This document shows positions 25,165 through 35,722 of a stretch of 64,000 nucleotides of DNA, in pieces. Source of the stretch: Haemophilus parainfluenzae. GTDB taxonomy: Bacteria; Pseudomonadota; Gammaproteobacteria; Enterobacterales; Pasteurellaceae. The stretch lies in the NCBI RefSeq assembly GCF_014931375.1, contig NZ_CP063117.1, positions 1,736,501-1,800,500 on the forward strand. The letters run 5' to 3'. Each line of letters starts with the position of its first letter. Within the stretch, counting starts at the first letter, position 1. A program made the translations under genes and the position numbers. The notes under the pieces are model-generated. The model saw only the letters and a program-made list of their open reading frames with translations, was not told the DNA's origin and ran no database searches.

Positions 25165-26634
25165 ATGTTAAAAGGAACAATGAAATTAAGCGCATTAGTC
25201 TTATCATTATCAATGATGACGTCAGGTTGTGCGTTAGCTGAATGGGCCAAAACAGTTGGGCAACCTCAACAAGCCGAAAATAAAGGCGTTGATATGTCTA
25301 AATTAAGTCCTGAAGAGCGAGCAAAACTTGAAGCTGAAATCAAAGAAGATCAAGCTCGTTTAGCCGCTGAAAAGCAAGCGATGCTAGAGATGTCATTAAC
25401 GCATGAAATTGGTGAACAAAATCTACAGTTCAAACCAATTTTGGCTAAATTATATGCCGATAATAAATATGACTTAATGTGGAAAGACAAGGCTGCAGAG
25501 AAACAATTCCTACGTGAATATGCAGCAATGGTAGCGTCTGGTATTTCTAAACGTTCAGCGCAATCATTAGTTAATTTACATAACGCTGAAAAAACGGGCG
25601 GGCTCACCTATGATGTATTATTAAGTGATGCTTTCCTTGATTACTTGTATTACAGCAAGAATGTAAATCAACAAGCACAACGTTGGTTATACGCAACGAA
25701 TGCTTATAAGCCAGAATTACCAAATCAAGAAATTATTGACCAATGGCAAAGTGCGGTTAAAAACAATGCTGTTTCTGGTTTTGTGAACGGATTATCTAAC
25801 CATAATCGTTTATACCGTGAAACCGTACAAGCACTCCCATCAATGATTTCAGCTTCAGGTATTTCTGCAATGGGTAAAAAACTTGCCCTTAATGCACAAC
25901 GTTTACGTGTTATTCCAGATTTTGAAAATGGAATCTTTGTTAATATTCCAAGCTATCAATTGAAATATTATCGTGATGGTAAAGCAATTTTAGAATCTCG
26001 CGTTATTGTAGGGAAAAATGAACGTCGTACACCGGTGATGTACAGCCGTTTGAGCAATGTGGTTGTTAATCCGCCTTGGAATGCCCCTACACGCTTAATT
26101 AATGAAGATATTTTACCGAAATTAAAACGTGACCCAGGCTATGCAGCTGCACACAACTACTCTATTTTAGATAGCAAAGGTAACACTATTGATCCTTACT
26201 CGATTAATTGGAGTAGCATCGGTGATAAATTCCCGTACCGTATCCGTCAAGCCGCTGGTGACAGTGCATTAGGTAACTATAAATTTAATATGCCAAGCTC
26301 TGATGCGATTTATCTTCATGATACACCAAATCATAGCTTATTCAGCAAAAAAGACCGTGCATTAAGCTCAGGTTGTGTGCGTGTAGAAAAATCCGATCAA
26401 CTTGCCTCTATTCTGTTACAAGAAGCTGGCTGGTCAGAAGATAAAAAACGTAATGTTTTAGAAAGTAAGAAAACAACATCTGCGAACATTCGTACAAATG
26501 ATCCTGTATTCTTGTATTATGTGACTGCATGGGTTGAAAACGGTCAAACACAAGTTTTACCGGATATTTATAAATACGATGATGCAGCAACTTTTAATGG
26601 CATAGACTGGGCAGTTGTAAAAAAATATCTTTAA
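25165..26634 (+). CDS. L,D-transpeptidase (YcbB/LdtD-like), putative lipoprotein
   Basis: A 489-residue envelope enzyme that forms 3-3 peptide cross-links in murein. The catalytic YkuD domain shows YLHDTPNHSLFSKKDRALSS followed by the cysteine motif GCVRVEK near residue 420, and VNIPSYQLKYYRDG opens it. The N-terminus has a lipobox (LSMMTSGC), unlike E. coli LdtD, so it is probably membrane anchored, and a charged coiled segment follows (SPEERAKLEAEIKEDQARLA). The start may instead be MKLSALVL at 25180, which has AAAAGGA close by. It shares the ycbB-ycbK-ycbL order with E. coli. Confidence 0.9.
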   Translation: MLKGTMKLSALVLSLSMMTSGCALAEWAKTVGQPQQAENKGVDMSKLSPEERAKLEAEIKEDQARLAAEKQAMLEMSLTHEIGEQNLQFKPILAKLYADNKYDLMWKDKAAEKQFLREYAAMVASGISKRSAQSLVNLHNAEKTGGLTYDVLLSDAFLDYLYYSKNVNQQAQRWLYATNAYKPELPNQEIIDQWQSAVKNNAVSGFVNGLSNHNRLYRETVQALPSMISASGISAMGKKLALNAQRLRVIPDFENGIFVNIPSYQLKYYRDGKAILESRVIVGKNERRTPVMYSRLSNVVVNPPWNAPTRLINEDILPKLKRDPGYAAAHNYSILDSKGNTIDPYSINWSSIGDKFPYRIRQAAGDSALGNYKFNMPSSDAIYLHDTPNHSLFSKKDRALSSGCVRVEKSDQLASILLQEAGWSEDKKRNVLESKKTTSANIRTNDPVFLYYVTAWVENGQTQVLPDIYKYDDAATFNGIDWAVVKKYL

Positions 26635-26708
26635 ATAATGTTCACGCTAGAACTTTTTAAAGAAAAAATTGTCTAGGGTGAGAGATGGGTAATAAAAGAG
26701 ACTAAAAA

Positions 26709-27269
26709 ATGGGTAACATTGACAAAAATCGTCGTAAATGGCTTTCATTAGGCGGCATCGTTTTAGGCGCAAGTATGATGCCGAGTACGGTGTTAGCGAT
26801 GGTCTCTACCCCTAAACCTCGCATTCTCAGTTTCTATAATGTCAACACCAATGAACGATTAAGCGGTGAGTTCTCTGCTACGACTGGATTTAATCGTTCA
26901 CTACTTGGTAAACTTGATTACTTCATGAGAGATCGTCGTACAGACCAAGTACGCCGAATGGATCCGAATCTCTTCATGAAGTTTTATCATTTACAAAGTG
27001 ATTTGGGCTTACGTACTGCACAAATTGATGTGATTTGTGGCTATCGTAGTGCTGCGACAAATGCCATGCGCCGTAGACAAAGTCGTGATGTAGCAAGCAA
27101 CAGCTATCATATTAAAGGCCAAGCGATTGATTTTAAAATCCCTGGTGTACCTTTAGCAAGATTACGCCAAGCGGCTGAAAATCTTGATAGCGGTGGTGTA
27201 GGATATTATCCGTATAGTAATTTTATTCACGTGGATACTGGCCCTGTAAGAACATGGCGTGGTGCATAA
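26709..27269 (+). CDS. mepK: murein endopeptidase MepK (YcbK, M15-type)
   Basis: A 186-residue zinc peptidase that cleaves 3-3 murein cross-links, the products of L,D-transpeptidases such as its neighbour. The twin-arginine-like leader NRRKWLSLGGIVLGASMMPS is in line with Tat export of YcbK. The catalytic domain shows CGYRSAATNAMRR, the zinc site SYHIKGQAIDF and FIHVDTGPVRTW. It lies 74 bases after the transpeptidase gene, and the pairing of maker and cutter of the same bond argues for joint control of cell-wall insertion. Confidence 0.92.
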   Translation: MGNIDKNRRKWLSLGGIVLGASMMPSTVLAMVSTPKPRILSFYNVNTNERLSGEFSATTGFNRSLLGKLDYFMRDRRTDQVRRMDPNLFMKFYHLQSDLGLRTAQIDVICGYRSAATNAMRRRQSRDVASNSYHIKGQAIDFKIPGVPLARLRQAAENLDSGGVGYYPYSNFIHVDTGPVRTWRGA

Positions 27270-27287
27270 GAAACAGTTTAATTTTAG

Positions 27288-27310
27288 ACCGCACTTTAGT
27301 GCGGTTTTTT
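27288..27310 (+). terminator. terminator of mepK from facing uptake signals
   Basis: ACCGCAC and GTGCGGT face each other across four bases and are followed by six T residues, between mepK and gloC. Confidence 0.85.
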
Positions 27311-27333
27311 GTTATCAACGATAAGGAAAAAAG

Positions 27334-27963
27334 ATGAATATTGAAATTATTCCAGTTACAGCCTTTCAGCAAAATTGCTCTCTTATTTGGGATGATGAAA
27401 AAAATGCTGCAATTATCGATCCTGGTGGTAATGCGGAAAAGCTTATTCAACGTATTGAGGAATTAGAATTAAACCTAAAAGCCGTCTTATTAACGCATGG
27501 GCATCTTGATCATGTAGGGGCTGCTGAAGCGATTCGCGATCATTTTAATATTGAAATATGGGGCTCACAGGAAGAAGATCACTTTCTGTTTGAAAGTCTA
27601 CCACAACAAGCTCAGCAGTTTGGTTTGCCTTATATTTCTGCATTTACACCCGATCGCTGGTTTAATCAAGAAGGCGAAAAAATTCAAATTGGTACATTTA
27701 CCTTTGAAATTTTTCATCTTCCTGGCCATACACCTGGTCACATTGGTTTTATTGAACATGAAAAAAATATTGCTTTTACCGGTGATGTGCTTTTCCAAAA
27801 CAGTATTGGTCGTACAGACTTCCCTCGCGGTGATTTCGACACATTGATCTCATCAATCAAGAATAAATTATTTACATTAAACGATGATATGGTTGTCATT
27901 GCGGGACATGGCCCTTACACAACTATTGGACAAGAAAAACGAAGCAATCCGTTTTTGAAGTAA
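27334..27963 (+). CDS. gloC: hydroxyacylglutathione hydrolase GloC (YcbL)
   Basis: A 209-residue metallo-beta-lactamase-fold type II glyoxalase that hydrolyses S-D-lactoylglutathione in methylglyoxal detoxification. The metal motif THGHLDH lies near residues 53-59, followed by LPGHTPGH, FTGDVLF and the last ligand in AGHGPYTT. It is shorter than GloB because it lacks the C-terminal helical domain. The ribosome site AAGGAAAAA is strong. A hairpin with a T-run separates it from mepK, so it is probably transcribed mostly on its own. Confidence 0.93.
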   Translation: MNIEIIPVTAFQQNCSLIWDDEKNAAIIDPGGNAEKLIQRIEELELNLKAVLLTHGHLDHVGAAEAIRDHFNIEIWGSQEEDHFLFESLPQQAQQFGLPYISAFTPDRWFNQEGEKIQIGTFTFEIFHLPGHTPGHIGFIEHEKNIAFTGDVLFQNSIGRTDFPRGDFDTLISSIKNKLFTLNDDMVVIAGHGPYTTIGQEKRSNPFLK

Positions 27964-27980
27964 AGATCTGAATTTTGGGT

Positions 27981-28008
27981 AAAAAAAAGCTCCTAATTTC
28001 TTAGAAGC
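27981..28008 (-). terminator. probable terminator for pepT
   Basis: On the minus strand GCTTCTAA and TTAGGAGC pair (one G-T pair) around GAAA and are followed by eight T residues. It lies about 120 bases past the pepT stop, in the convergent gap with gloC. Confidence 0.65.
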
Positions 28009-28128
28009 ACCAAAAAGGAATTTATGAATAAAATCTCTAAAGTTTAGCTTTATCAAAGGAATCTCGATAAAACGCTAACGATTATATTGACATATTCTGA
28101 CAAATGCAAGCTTTTTCTTTACACTAAT

Positions 28129-29364
28129 TTACAAATCTTTACAGTTTGCTATTTTTATAACCACTTCGACGGCTTTTTCCATCCCTTCAAGGGTCACTAA
28201 TTCATGTTTGCTATGGAAATTATAGCCACCAGTAAAGATATTTGGACAAGCTAATCCTTTTTCCGCTAAAAATGCGCCATCGGTTCCACCCCGTATTGGT
28301 TTGTGATTTGGTGTAATACCGCAAGCGTTCATTGCTGCATCAGCAAGTTTAATCGCCTGTGGAACATTTTTGACTGTGTCATACATATTTTTATAACTGT
28401 CTTCAATAACACATTCCACAGGGTCTTTTAGGCTTTTCTCTCTATTAAATTTTTCTACAAGTTGATAAATAAACGCTTTACGTTGCTCAAAATTAGCTTG
28501 GTCAAAATCTCGAATGAGGTAATGTAGTTCAACTTTCTCAATATCCCCTTTAAAATCATCTAGATGGAAAAAACCCTCTTTTCCTGATGTTTTTTCGGGG
28601 ACATCATCTTTTGGAAAACCTTGTTGAAACTCACAAGCTAACGTAAGCGCATTCACTAATTTGTTTTTCGCATAACCAGGATGAATTCCCCGTCCTTTAA
28701 AGGTTATTTTTGCCGTTGCTGCATTAAAATTCTCATACTCGAGCTCGCCCACTTCTCCTCCATCGATGGTATATGCCCAATCACAAGGGAAATCATCCAA
28801 TGGGAAATAATGCATTCCTAAACCAATTTCTTCATCAGGCGTAAATGCCACTCGAATATTACAATGTGGTATATTTTCCCGTTGCAAGACAGAAAGTGCG
28901 GTCATAATTTCTGCGATTCCGGCCTTATTATCTGCACCAAGTAAAGTGGTTCCATCTGTCACAATCAAGGTTTTGCCAATAAGCTGATGTAAAAATGGAT
29001 AATACACAGGACTAATAAACTCTTCCCCTAAACCTAATGCAATATCTCCTCCCCGATAATTTTCGATCACTTCAGGTTGAACATTTTTACCACTGCATTG
29101 AGGGGAAGTATCTAGGTGGGAAATAAAACCTATGGTTTGTGTTAAACCGGGATGATTTGAGGGTAAATAAGCCGTGACGACGGCATGCTTAGTCACATTG
29201 ACATCTTGTAAACCAAGTTCAATTAATTCTTGCTGCAAATGCAAAGCTAATTTCATTTGTCCTGGCGAACTGGGTGAATGTTTTGCAGACGATTTAGATT
29301 GCGTATCAAACGCGACATAAGTTAAAAATCGCTGTAATAATTCATTGTTATTATGTTCTTCCAT
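28129..29364 (-). CDS. pepT: peptidase T
   Basis: A 411-residue M20-family zinc tripeptidase that removes the N-terminal residue from tripeptides in the cytosol. Metal-site segments are visible: FISHLDTSPQCSG, TDGTTLLGADNKAGIAEIM, FTPDEEIGLGMHYF with the catalytic glutamate, TIDGGEVGELEYENF, and PIRGGTDGAFLAEKGLACPN. A strong AAGGAGAATTTT lies before the start. It is divergent from potA; in H. influenzae pepT is likewise next to the pot operon, so the arrangement is ancestral. Confidence 0.97.
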   Translation of the reverse strand: MEEHNNNELLQRFLTYVAFDTQSKSSAKHSPSSPGQMKLALHLQQELIELGLQDVNVTKHAVVTAYLPSNHPGLTQTIGFISHLDTSPQCSGKNVQPEVIENYRGGDIALGLGEEFISPVYYPFLHQLIGKTLIVTDGTTLLGADNKAGIAEIMTALSVLQRENIPHCNIRVAFTPDEEIGLGMHYFPLDDFPCDWAYTIDGGEVGELEYENFNAATAKITFKGRGIHPGYAKNKLVNALTLACEFQQGFPKDDVPEKTSGKEGFFHLDDFKGDIEKVELHYLIRDFDQANFEQRKAFIYQLVEKFNREKSLKDPVECVIEDSYKNMYDTVKNVPQAIKLADAAMNACGITPNHKPIRGGTDGAFLAEKGLACPNIFTGGYNFHSKHELVTLEGMEKAVEVVIKIANCKDL

Positions 29365-29641
29365 TTTAAAATTCTCCTTTATATCGGCACTAGTCTAATC
29401 CCAAAATTCGTTACAGTTCTTGATATATAACAATAAAGTAGAGAGTTATAAGATTTTCTGAAAAAAGTGCGGTCAAATTTTCGATAATTTTTTCCTAAAA
29501 ACACGATTAAATCCTTTTCATCATTAACAATTCGCTATATCATATCTGTTCAATTTTATGTCGCCCCTGCATCATTTTTTGCAGGTTTATTTCTACTCAG
29601 TACCGATTAAATTGGTGAAATTAGGGAGAAAACCAAAGCTA

Positions 29642-30760
29642 GTGGAAAATCTGGTTCAAAACAAGCCTATTATTGAGCTTCGTTCTATCAAAAAATCCTA
29701 TGGTTCCAACACAATCATTAATGATTTCAATCTAACCATTAATAACGGTGAATTCGTCACAATTCTTGGCCCTTCTGGCTGTGGTAAAACTACAGTTTTG
29801 CGTTTATTAGCGGGTTTAGAAGAATTAGATGAAGGTCATATTATTTTGGACGGTGAGGACATTACTAATGTTCCGGCGGAAAAACGCCACATTAACACCG
29901 TATTCCAAAGTTATGCATTATTCCCGCATATGACTATTTTTGATAACGTGGCTTTTGGTTTGCGTATGCAAAAAGTGGCAGAAAGCGAGATTAAACCTCG
30001 TGTTCTGGATGCATTGCGTATGGTGCAATTAGAGGAAATGGCCGACCGTAAACCAGCTCAACTTTCTGGTGGTCAGCAACAACGTATCGCGATTGCTCGT
30101 GCTGTTGTGAATAAGCCAAAAGTGTTGCTACTGGATGAATCTTTATCTGCGCTGGATTATAAGTTACGTAAACAAATGCAAAACGAACTTAAACAATTAC
30201 AGCGTCAACTTGGCATTACCTTTATTTTCGTTACCCACGATCAAGAAGAAGCGATCACCATGTCTGACCGTATCGTCTTGTTGCGTAAGGGTAAAATTGC
30301 ACAAGATGGTTCACCACGTGAAATCTATGAAGATCCAGCTAACTTATTCGTTGCTCGTTTCATCGGTGAAATTAACGTATTTGATGCCACTGTGATTGAA
30401 CGTAAATCTGACGATGAGCTACTTGCTAACGTAGAAGGTCGTGTATGTGATATTCACACCAGTATCTCTGCTGAAAAAGGTCAAAAACTACAAGTGTTAT
30501 TACGCCCAGAAGATATTGTGATTGAAGAGCTTGACGAAAATGAGCACTCAAATGCAATTATCGGTCGCATTGTGGATCGTACCTATAAAGGGATGACACT
30601 TGAGTCTACAGTAGAATTTGATCATAACGGCAAACGCGTATTAGTAAGCGAATTCTTTAACGAAGACGACCCACATATGGATCACAGTGTTGGTCAACGT
30701 GTAGGTATTACATGGCACGAAGGTTGGGAGGTTGTACTCAACGATGAAGATAATCAATAA
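29642..30760 (+). CDS. potA: spermidine/putrescine ABC transporter ATPase PotA
   Basis: The ATPase that powers polyamine uptake. The 372-residue protein has Walker [10 protein letters not shown]-loop [10 protein letters not shown], signature [14 protein letters not shown], Walker [13 protein letters not shown] and switch THDQEEA, then a C-terminal TOBE-like regulatory domain ([19 protein letters not shown]). I choose the GTG at 29642 (protein begins [15 protein letters not shown]), because this gives the usual Haemophilus length; the frame is open 28 codons further up but those residues do not belong to the family. Potential regulation lies in 29365-29641. Confidence 0.96.
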   Translation: MENLVQNKPIIELRSIKKSYGSNTIINDFNLTINNGEFVTILGPSGCGKTTVLRLLAGLEELDEGHIILDGEDITNVPAEKRHINTVFQSYALFPHMTIFDNVAFGLRMQKVAESEIKPRVLDALRMVQLEEMADRKPAQLSGGQQQRIAIARAVVNKPKVLLLDESLSALDYKLRKQMQNELKQLQRQLGITFIFVTHDQEEAITMSDRIVLLRKGKIAQDGSPREIYEDPANLFVARFIGEINVFDATVIERKSDDELLANVEGRVCDIHTSISAEKGQKLQVLLRPEDIVIEELDENEHSNAIIGRIVDRTYKGMTLESTVEFDHNGKRVLVSEFFNEDDPHMDHSVGQRVGITWHEGWEVVLNDEDNQ

Positions 30761-31604
30761 TAAATTCCAGAAAATTACTGTTGCAATTATCTTCAGTTGG
30801 TTAATCTTCTTTGTGCTAATTCCAAACTTATTGGTTTTAACCGTAAGTTTTTTAACCCGAGATGGTAGTGACTTTTATGCTTTGCCATTTACTTTAGATA
30901 ACTACACTAACCTGTTTAATCCGCTTTATGCACAGGTTGTGTGGAATTCATTGTATATGTCTGGCATTGCGACGATTATTTGTTTACTTATTGGCTATCC
31001 ATTTGCCTTTATGGTCAGCAAAATTAATCCAAAATATCGTCCATTTTTGTTATTCCTTGTGGTATTGCCATTCTGGACAAACTCACTTATTCGTATCTAT
31101 GGGATGAAAGTATTTCTTGGTGTGAAAGGTGTGTTAAATACCATGTTAATGGATATGGGCATTTTGAGTGAGCCTATTCGTATTTTAAATACCGAAGTAG
31201 CTGTAATCATTGGTTTAGTGTATCTCCTTTTACCATTTATGATTCTACCACTCTACTCTGCTATTGAAAAATTAGATGGCCGTTTATTAGAAGCGGCAAG
31301 AGATTTAGGCGCAAATGCGGTTCAACGTTTCTTCCGTGTTATTTTGCCTCTAACCATGCCAGGTATCGTAGCAGGCTGTTTATTAGTATTACTACCTGCA
31401 ATGGGTATGTTCTACGTAGCTGACTTACTTGGTGGTGCGAAAGTATTATTAGTCGGTAACGTGATTAAGAGTGAGTTCTTAATTTCTCGTAACTGGCCAT
31501 TTGGTTCAGCGATCAGTATCGGTTTAACCATCTTAATGGCATTGTTGATTTTCGTTTACTATCGTGCAAATAAATTATTGAATAAGAAAGTGGAGTTAGA
31601 ATAA
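30744..31604 (+). CDS. potB: spermidine/putrescine permease PotB
   Basis: A 286-residue inner-membrane permease with six helices and the EAA loop that docks on PotA ([20 protein letters not shown], near residue 190). It overlaps the end of potA by 17 bases, and GGAGG inside potA serves as ribosome site for MKIINNKF. PotB pairs with PotC to form the polyamine channel. Length and order are those of the standard operon. Confidence 0.96.
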   Translation: MKIINNKFQKITVAIIFSWLIFFVLIPNLLVLTVSFLTRDGSDFYALPFTLDNYTNLFNPLYAQVVWNSLYMSGIATIICLLIGYPFAFMVSKINPKYRPFLLFLVVLPFWTNSLIRIYGMKVFLGVKGVLNTMLMDMGILSEPIRILNTEVAVIIGLVYLLLPFMILPLYSAIEKLDGRLLEAARDLGANAVQRFFRVILPLTMPGIVAGCLLVLLPAMGMFYVADLLGGAKVLLVGNVIKSEFLISRNWPFGSAISIGLTILMALLIFVYYRANKLLNKKVELE

Positions 31605-32374
31605 TGAGTCGTTTACTACGTAATATTTTTATGTTTGTGGTATACGCTTATTTGTATATCCCAATTATTATCTTGGTGACTAACTCCTTTAACGAAGACC
31701 GTTATGGTTTAAGTTGGAAAGGCTTTAGCTGGAACTGGTATGAACGTTTATTTAATAACGATACCTTAATCCAAGCTGCATTCCACTCTGTCACGATTGC
31801 TTTCTTTGCTGCAACCTTAGCAACTATTGTGGGTGGTTTAACCGCGATTGCACTTTATCGCTATCGTTTCCGTGGTAAACAAGCGGTAAGTGGTATGTTA
31901 TTTATCGTCATGATGTCACCAGATATCGTAATGGCGGTTTCTCTACTTGCCTTATTCATGGTTGTAGGGATTTCGTTAGGTTTCTGGTCATTATTATTGG
32001 CGCACGTAACGTTCTGTTTACCTTATGTTACCGTAACGATTTTCTCTCGCTTAAATGGCTTTGATGCAAGAATGCTTGAAGCGGCGAAAGATTTAGGTGC
32101 TAGCGAAGTCACTATTTTGCGTAAAATTATCCTACCACTTGCCTTACCTGCAGTGGTATCAGGTTGGTTATTAAGCTTTACTATTTCATTAGATGATGTT
32201 GTCGTATCGTCTTTCGTAAGTGGTGTAAGCTATGAAATCCTACCATTGCGTATCTTCTCTCTTGTTAAAACAGGGGTAACACCAGAAGTGAACGCATTAG
32301 CAACGATTATGATCGTGCTTTCATTAGGATTAGTAATTTTAAGCCAATTAGTCACACGTAAAAATAATCATTAA
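31604..32374 (+). CDS. potC: spermidine/putrescine permease PotC
   Basis: Second permease of the polyamine importer, 256 residues with six helices and the docking loop EAAKDLGASEVTILRKIILP near residue 160. The start overlaps the potB stop (TAATG), implying equal translation of the two channel halves. A terminator-like pair of hairpins follows before potD, so the binding protein can be set at a different level from the membrane parts. Confidence 0.96.
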   Translation: MSRLLRNIFMFVVYAYLYIPIIILVTNSFNEDRYGLSWKGFSWNWYERLFNNDTLIQAAFHSVTIAFFAATLATIVGGLTAIALYRYRFRGKQAVSGMLFIVMMSPDIVMAVSLLALFMVVGISLGFWSLLLAHVTFCLPYVTVTIFSRLNGFDARMLEAAKDLGASEVTILRKIILPLALPAVVSGWLLSFTISLDDVVVSSFVSGVSYEILPLRIFSLVKTGVTPEVNALATIMIVLSLGLVILSQLVTRKNNH

Positions 32375-32422
32375 ACATTGATATAAAAAGGTTTCACAAA
32401 TCTTTTAAGATCAAATAGAATA

Positions 32423-32480
32423 CGCCTTGACGCACAATCAAGGCGTTTTTTTATACCTGCATTAATGCAGGTGGTTTTTT
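32423..32480 (+). terminator. two tandem hairpins with T-runs between potC and potD
   Basis: The first (32423-32445) is CGCCTTGA/TCAAGGCG followed by seven T. The second is the perfect 18-base palindrome ACCTGCATTAATGCAGGT (32455-32472) followed by GG and six T. Both read as intrinsic terminators, an unusual doubling inside an operon. Partial readthrough, an internal promoter or 3'-end protection of potABC mRNA are all possible. Confidence 0.75.
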
Positions 32481-32508
32481 ACCCCTCTTTTACGGAGAAC
32501 AAACAAAA

Positions 32509-33591
32509 ATGAAAAAATTTGCAGGTTTGCTTACTGCCGGTTTAGTTGCCGCTACATTAACTGCTTGTAACGACAAAGAAGCCAAGTCTGATGCAACAAA
32601 AGCACAGGCTCCAGCAAATGATACTGTGTACTTATATACTTGGACTGAATATGTACCAGATGGTCTTTTAGATGATTTCACAAAAGAAACTGGTATCAAA
32701 GTTATCGTAGCAAGTCTTGAATCAAATGAAACTATGTATGCCAAAATGAAAACCCAAGGTGATGCGGGCGGTTATGATGTGATTGCACCATCTAACTACT
32801 TCGTATCTAAAATGGGACGCGAAGGCATGCTACAAGAATTAGATCACAGTAAATTACCTGTTATCAAAGAATTAGACCCTGATTGGCTCAACAAACCTTA
32901 TGATAAAGGCAATAAATACTCACTTCCTCAGTTGTTAGGTGCGCCAGGTATTGCATTTAATACCAATACCTATAAAGGTTCTGACTTCACTTCTTGGGGC
33001 GATTTCTGGAAACCTGAATATGCAAACAAAATCCAATTATTGGATGATGCGCGTGAAGTATTCAATATTGCGTTATTAAAAATTGGTCAAGATCCAAATA
33101 CCAAAGATCCTGCAATTATTAAACAAGCTTATGAAGAGTTGTTAAAACTACGTCCAAACGTACTTTCTTTCAATTCTGATAACCCTGCAAACTCTTTCAT
33201 CTCTGGTGAAGTAGAATTAGGTCAGTTATGGAATGGCTCTGTGCGTATCGCGAAAAAAGAACAAGCGCCATTAAATATGGTGTTCCCAAAAGAAGGTCCT
33301 GTTCTTTGGGTTGATACTTTAGCGATTCCTAAAACCTCTAAAAACCCAGATGGTGCACACAAGTTAATTAACTACTTATTAGGTGCAAAAGCAGCAGAGA
33401 AATTGACTTTAGCGATCGGTTACCCAACAGCTAACCTAGAAGCGAAAAAAGTGCTTCCAAAAGAAATCACTGAAGATCCATCTATTTATCCAACAGCTGA
33501 AATTCTTCAAAAAAGCCACTGGCAAGATGATGTAGGTGATGCGATTCAATATTACGAACAGTATTACCAAGAGTTAAAAGCAGCAAAATAA
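32509..33591 (+). CDS. potD: spermidine/putrescine-binding protein PotD
   Basis: The 360-residue polyamine-binding protein that delivers ligand to PotBC. It has a signal with lipobox (ATLTAC, cysteine near residue 20), so here it is probably a lipoprotein held at the inner membrane rather than free. Binding-site segments include YLYTWTEYVPDGLLDDFTKE, ESNETMYAKMK, VIAPSNYFVSKM and GQLWNGSVRIAKK. A strong ACGGAGAAC precedes the start. It is separated from potC by 134 bases containing two hairpins. Confidence 0.95.
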   Translation: MKKFAGLLTAGLVAATLTACNDKEAKSDATKAQAPANDTVYLYTWTEYVPDGLLDDFTKETGIKVIVASLESNETMYAKMKTQGDAGGYDVIAPSNYFVSKMGREGMLQELDHSKLPVIKELDPDWLNKPYDKGNKYSLPQLLGAPGIAFNTNTYKGSDFTSWGDFWKPEYANKIQLLDDAREVFNIALLKIGQDPNTKDPAIIKQAYEELLKLRPNVLSFNSDNPANSFISGEVELGQLWNGSVRIAKKEQAPLNMVFPKEGPVLWVDTLAIPKTSKNPDGAHKLINYLLGAKAAEKLTLAIGYPTANLEAKKVLPKEITEDPSIYPTAEILQKSHWQDDVGDAIQYYEQYYQELKAAK

Positions 33592-33610
33592 TGCGTTTTT
33601 AAGTGATAAC

Positions 33611-33643
33611 AAAAAGTGCGGCCAAATTTGACCGCACTTTTTT
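33611..33643. terminator. bidirectional terminator from facing uptake signals
   Basis: AAAAGTGCGG and CCGCACTTTT face each other between convergent potD and rarA, with A-rich and T-rich sides. The left copy has one base change (GTGCGGCC). Confidence 0.85.
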
Positions 33644-33665
33644 ATATTTACCATTTGGGAAGAAA

Positions 33666-35006
33666 CTATTTATAACGTTTTTTTGATGCGTTTTTATCTT
33701 GCTCTTGTAAACGTTCAAGTTTTTCTTTAATTTGAATTTCCATACCACGGTTAGTTGGGAAATAATACTGCGTATCTTTCAGTTCTGGTGGGAAATAATT
33801 TTCCCCTGCAGCATAAGCATTAGGTTCATCATGTGCATAACGATATTCAGCACCATAGCCTAATTCTTTCATCAAAGCCGTTGGCGCATTACGTAAATGA
33901 GGCGGTACATCAAAGTCAGGAAACTCTTTTGCATGTTGTTTTGCTGCATTAAATGCGTTGTAAACCGCATTACTTTTCGGCGCTACGGCCAAATAAATAA
34001 TGGCTTGAGCAATAGCCCGTTCTCCTTCATAGGCGCCCACTCTAGTAAAACAATCCCAAGCCGCTAGTGCCACTTGCATTGCTCTTGGATCAGCATTACC
34101 CACATCTTCTGATGCAATCGCTAATAAACGTCTTGCAACATAAAGAGGATCACCGCCTGCAGTGATAATTCGCGCATACCAGTAAAGCGCAGCATCTGTT
34201 GCGGAGCCTCGAATAGATTTATGTAAAGCAGAAATCAAATCATAAAAGCGATCACCTTGTTTATCAAAACGAGCTTGTCTCTCACCTAATACTTCTTTCA
34301 ACAAAGTGCGGTCTAATTTTTTACCGTTTTCAGTTTCAGAAGCCATATCAACCATCAGTTCAAGACAATTTAAAGCCAGGCGAGCATCACCATTCACATA
34401 TTCAGCTAAAACCTGTAGCAAATTCTCTTCTAAAACTAACCGCTCTTTACCTAATCCTCGCTCAGGATCAGAAATCGCTTGTTGTAGAACTTGTTCGATT
34501 TCAGCCACTGTCAATGACTTGAGTAGATAAACTCTCGCACGAGAAAGCAAGGCATTATTTAATTCAAAGGAAGGATTTTCCGTTGTCGCACCAATAAAAA
34601 TAATCGTACCATCTTCAATATGTGGTAAAAACGCATCTTGTTGGCTTTTGTTAAAGCGATGCACTTCATCCACAAATAAAATGGTTTGGCGATCTGCAAG
34701 TCGATTTTGTTTCGCGCGCTCAATTGATTCTCGAATCTCTTTCACACCGCTTGTTACTGCAGAAATTCGTTCAACTTCTGCATTGATACGATGAGCAATA
34801 ATTTCTGCTAGTGTTGTTTTACCTGTCCCCGGCGGTCCCCACAGAATCATAGAATGAACATGCCCTGCTTGAATCGCTTTACGAAGCGGCTTTCCTTCCC
34901 CAATTAAGTGCGTCTGCCCATAATATTGTTCTAAATTACTTGGGCGCATACGAGCAGCTAAAGGGCGAAAGTCATTTTCAGCAAAATCAAAATTAAGATT
35001 AGACAT
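33666..35006 (-). CDS. rarA: replication-associated recombination protein A
   Basis: A 446-residue AAA+ ATPase of the RarA/MgsA (WRNIP1) family that acts at stalled replication forks with SSB and RecA. Visible motifs are the N-terminal [20 protein letters not shown], Walker [13 protein letters not shown], Walker [21 protein letters not shown], sensor [21 protein letters not shown], and the C-terminal tetramerisation domain ([20 protein letters not shown]). It shares direction with lolA and ftsK upstream but a hairpin lies between rarA and lolA. Confidence 0.97.
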   Translation of the reverse strand: MSNLNFDFAENDFRPLAARMRPSNLEQYYGQTHLIGEGKPLRKAIQAGHVHSMILWGPPGTGKTTLAEIIAHRINAEVERISAVTSGVKEIRESIERAKQNRLADRQTILFVDEVHRFNKSQQDAFLPHIEDGTIIFIGATTENPSFELNNALLSRARVYLLKSLTVAEIEQVLQQAISDPERGLGKERLVLEENLLQVLAEYVNGDARLALNCLELMVDMASETENGKKLDRTLLKEVLGERQARFDKQGDRFYDLISALHKSIRGSATDAALYWYARIITAGGDPLYVARRLLAIASEDVGNADPRAMQVALAAWDCFTRVGAYEGERAIAQAIIYLAVAPKSNAVYNAFNAAKQHAKEFPDFDVPPHLRNAPTALMKELGYGAEYRYAHDEPNAYAAGENYFPPELKDTQYYFPTNRGMEIQIKEKLERLQEQDKNASKKRYK

Positions 35007-35026
35007 ATTCTTTCCTTAATAAGCAA

Positions 35027-35054
35027 AAGGTGTGAAGATTATCATTCACACCTT
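35027..35054 (-). terminator. hairpin between lolA and rarA
   Basis: A ten-base-pair perfect stem (AAGGTGTGAA/TTCACACCTT, eight-base loop) follows the lolA stop on the minus strand. The T-run is short, so it may only partly stop transcription into rarA. Confidence 0.6.
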
Positions 35055-35059
35055 ATGGA

Positions 35060-35686
35060 TTATTTTTTACCTTTACGTTGGTCATCCAATTCCACGCCTT
35101 TTGGTACGCTAAATTGGAATAAGCTATCAGCTAGTGTTTGATTTGTAATGTTACGCAACACATAAAGATTGGTTTGACCATCTTTTTCTGTGGTGCTGAA
35201 ATTTTTTAACACACCATTTGTATCTACACGAATATCAAATTGTTTAATATTGCTATTTTTCGCCTTCGGTTTTAACACAAACGTATCCGCATTCTGCGTC
35301 ACTGAATACTGATTCCAGTGGCTTTTATCGTTACTGGTTAAAAGCACGAAAGGGGTATTATTTACCGCGTCCTTCACCCATTGAGCGGTGACTTGTTGCA
35401 CGAATGGATCGTAATACCAAAGGGTTTTACCATCTGCAATAATTTGTGTTTCTTGCGGTGATTTGGTATCCATACGGAAAAGATTTGGACGTTTAATTTG
35501 AAGTTTTCCACTTCCTTGTTGGACGTTTTTACCGCCAACAGAGGTCACGGTTTGAGAGAAATCAGCGCTCAATACTGTCACTTGATTTAAGCGATTTTGC
35601 AGCTCATCAGCAGCATCGGCAAAGGCAAAATTACTCGCACTTAATAGTGCAGTAAGTGCGGTCATTTTTAATAATGTTTTTTTCAT
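35060..35686 (-). CDS. lolA: outer-membrane lipoprotein carrier protein LolA
   Basis: The 208-residue periplasmic carrier that takes lipoproteins from LolCDE to LolB. It has a signal peptide ([20 protein letters not shown], cleavage after AFA) and the open beta-barrel fold with [29 protein letters not shown] and [14 protein letters not shown]. Haemophilus uptake signal sequence encodes part of the leader. It follows ftsK at 36 bases. Its acceptor LolB is encoded at 45669 in this window. Confidence 0.96.
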   Translation of the reverse strand: MKKTLLKMTALTALLSASNFAFADAADELQNRLNQVTVLSADFSQTVTSVGGKNVQQGSGKLQIKRPNLFRMDTKSPQETQIIADGKTLWYYDPFVQQVTAQWVKDAVNNTPFVLLTSNDKSHWNQYSVTQNADTFVLKPKAKNSNIKQFDIRVDTNGVLKNFSTTEKDGQTNLYVLRNITNQTLADSLFQFSVPKGVELDDQRKGKK

Positions 35687-35722
35687 TCTACTTTCCTTTT
35701 TGTAAAGTGAAACTTAAGAGAA

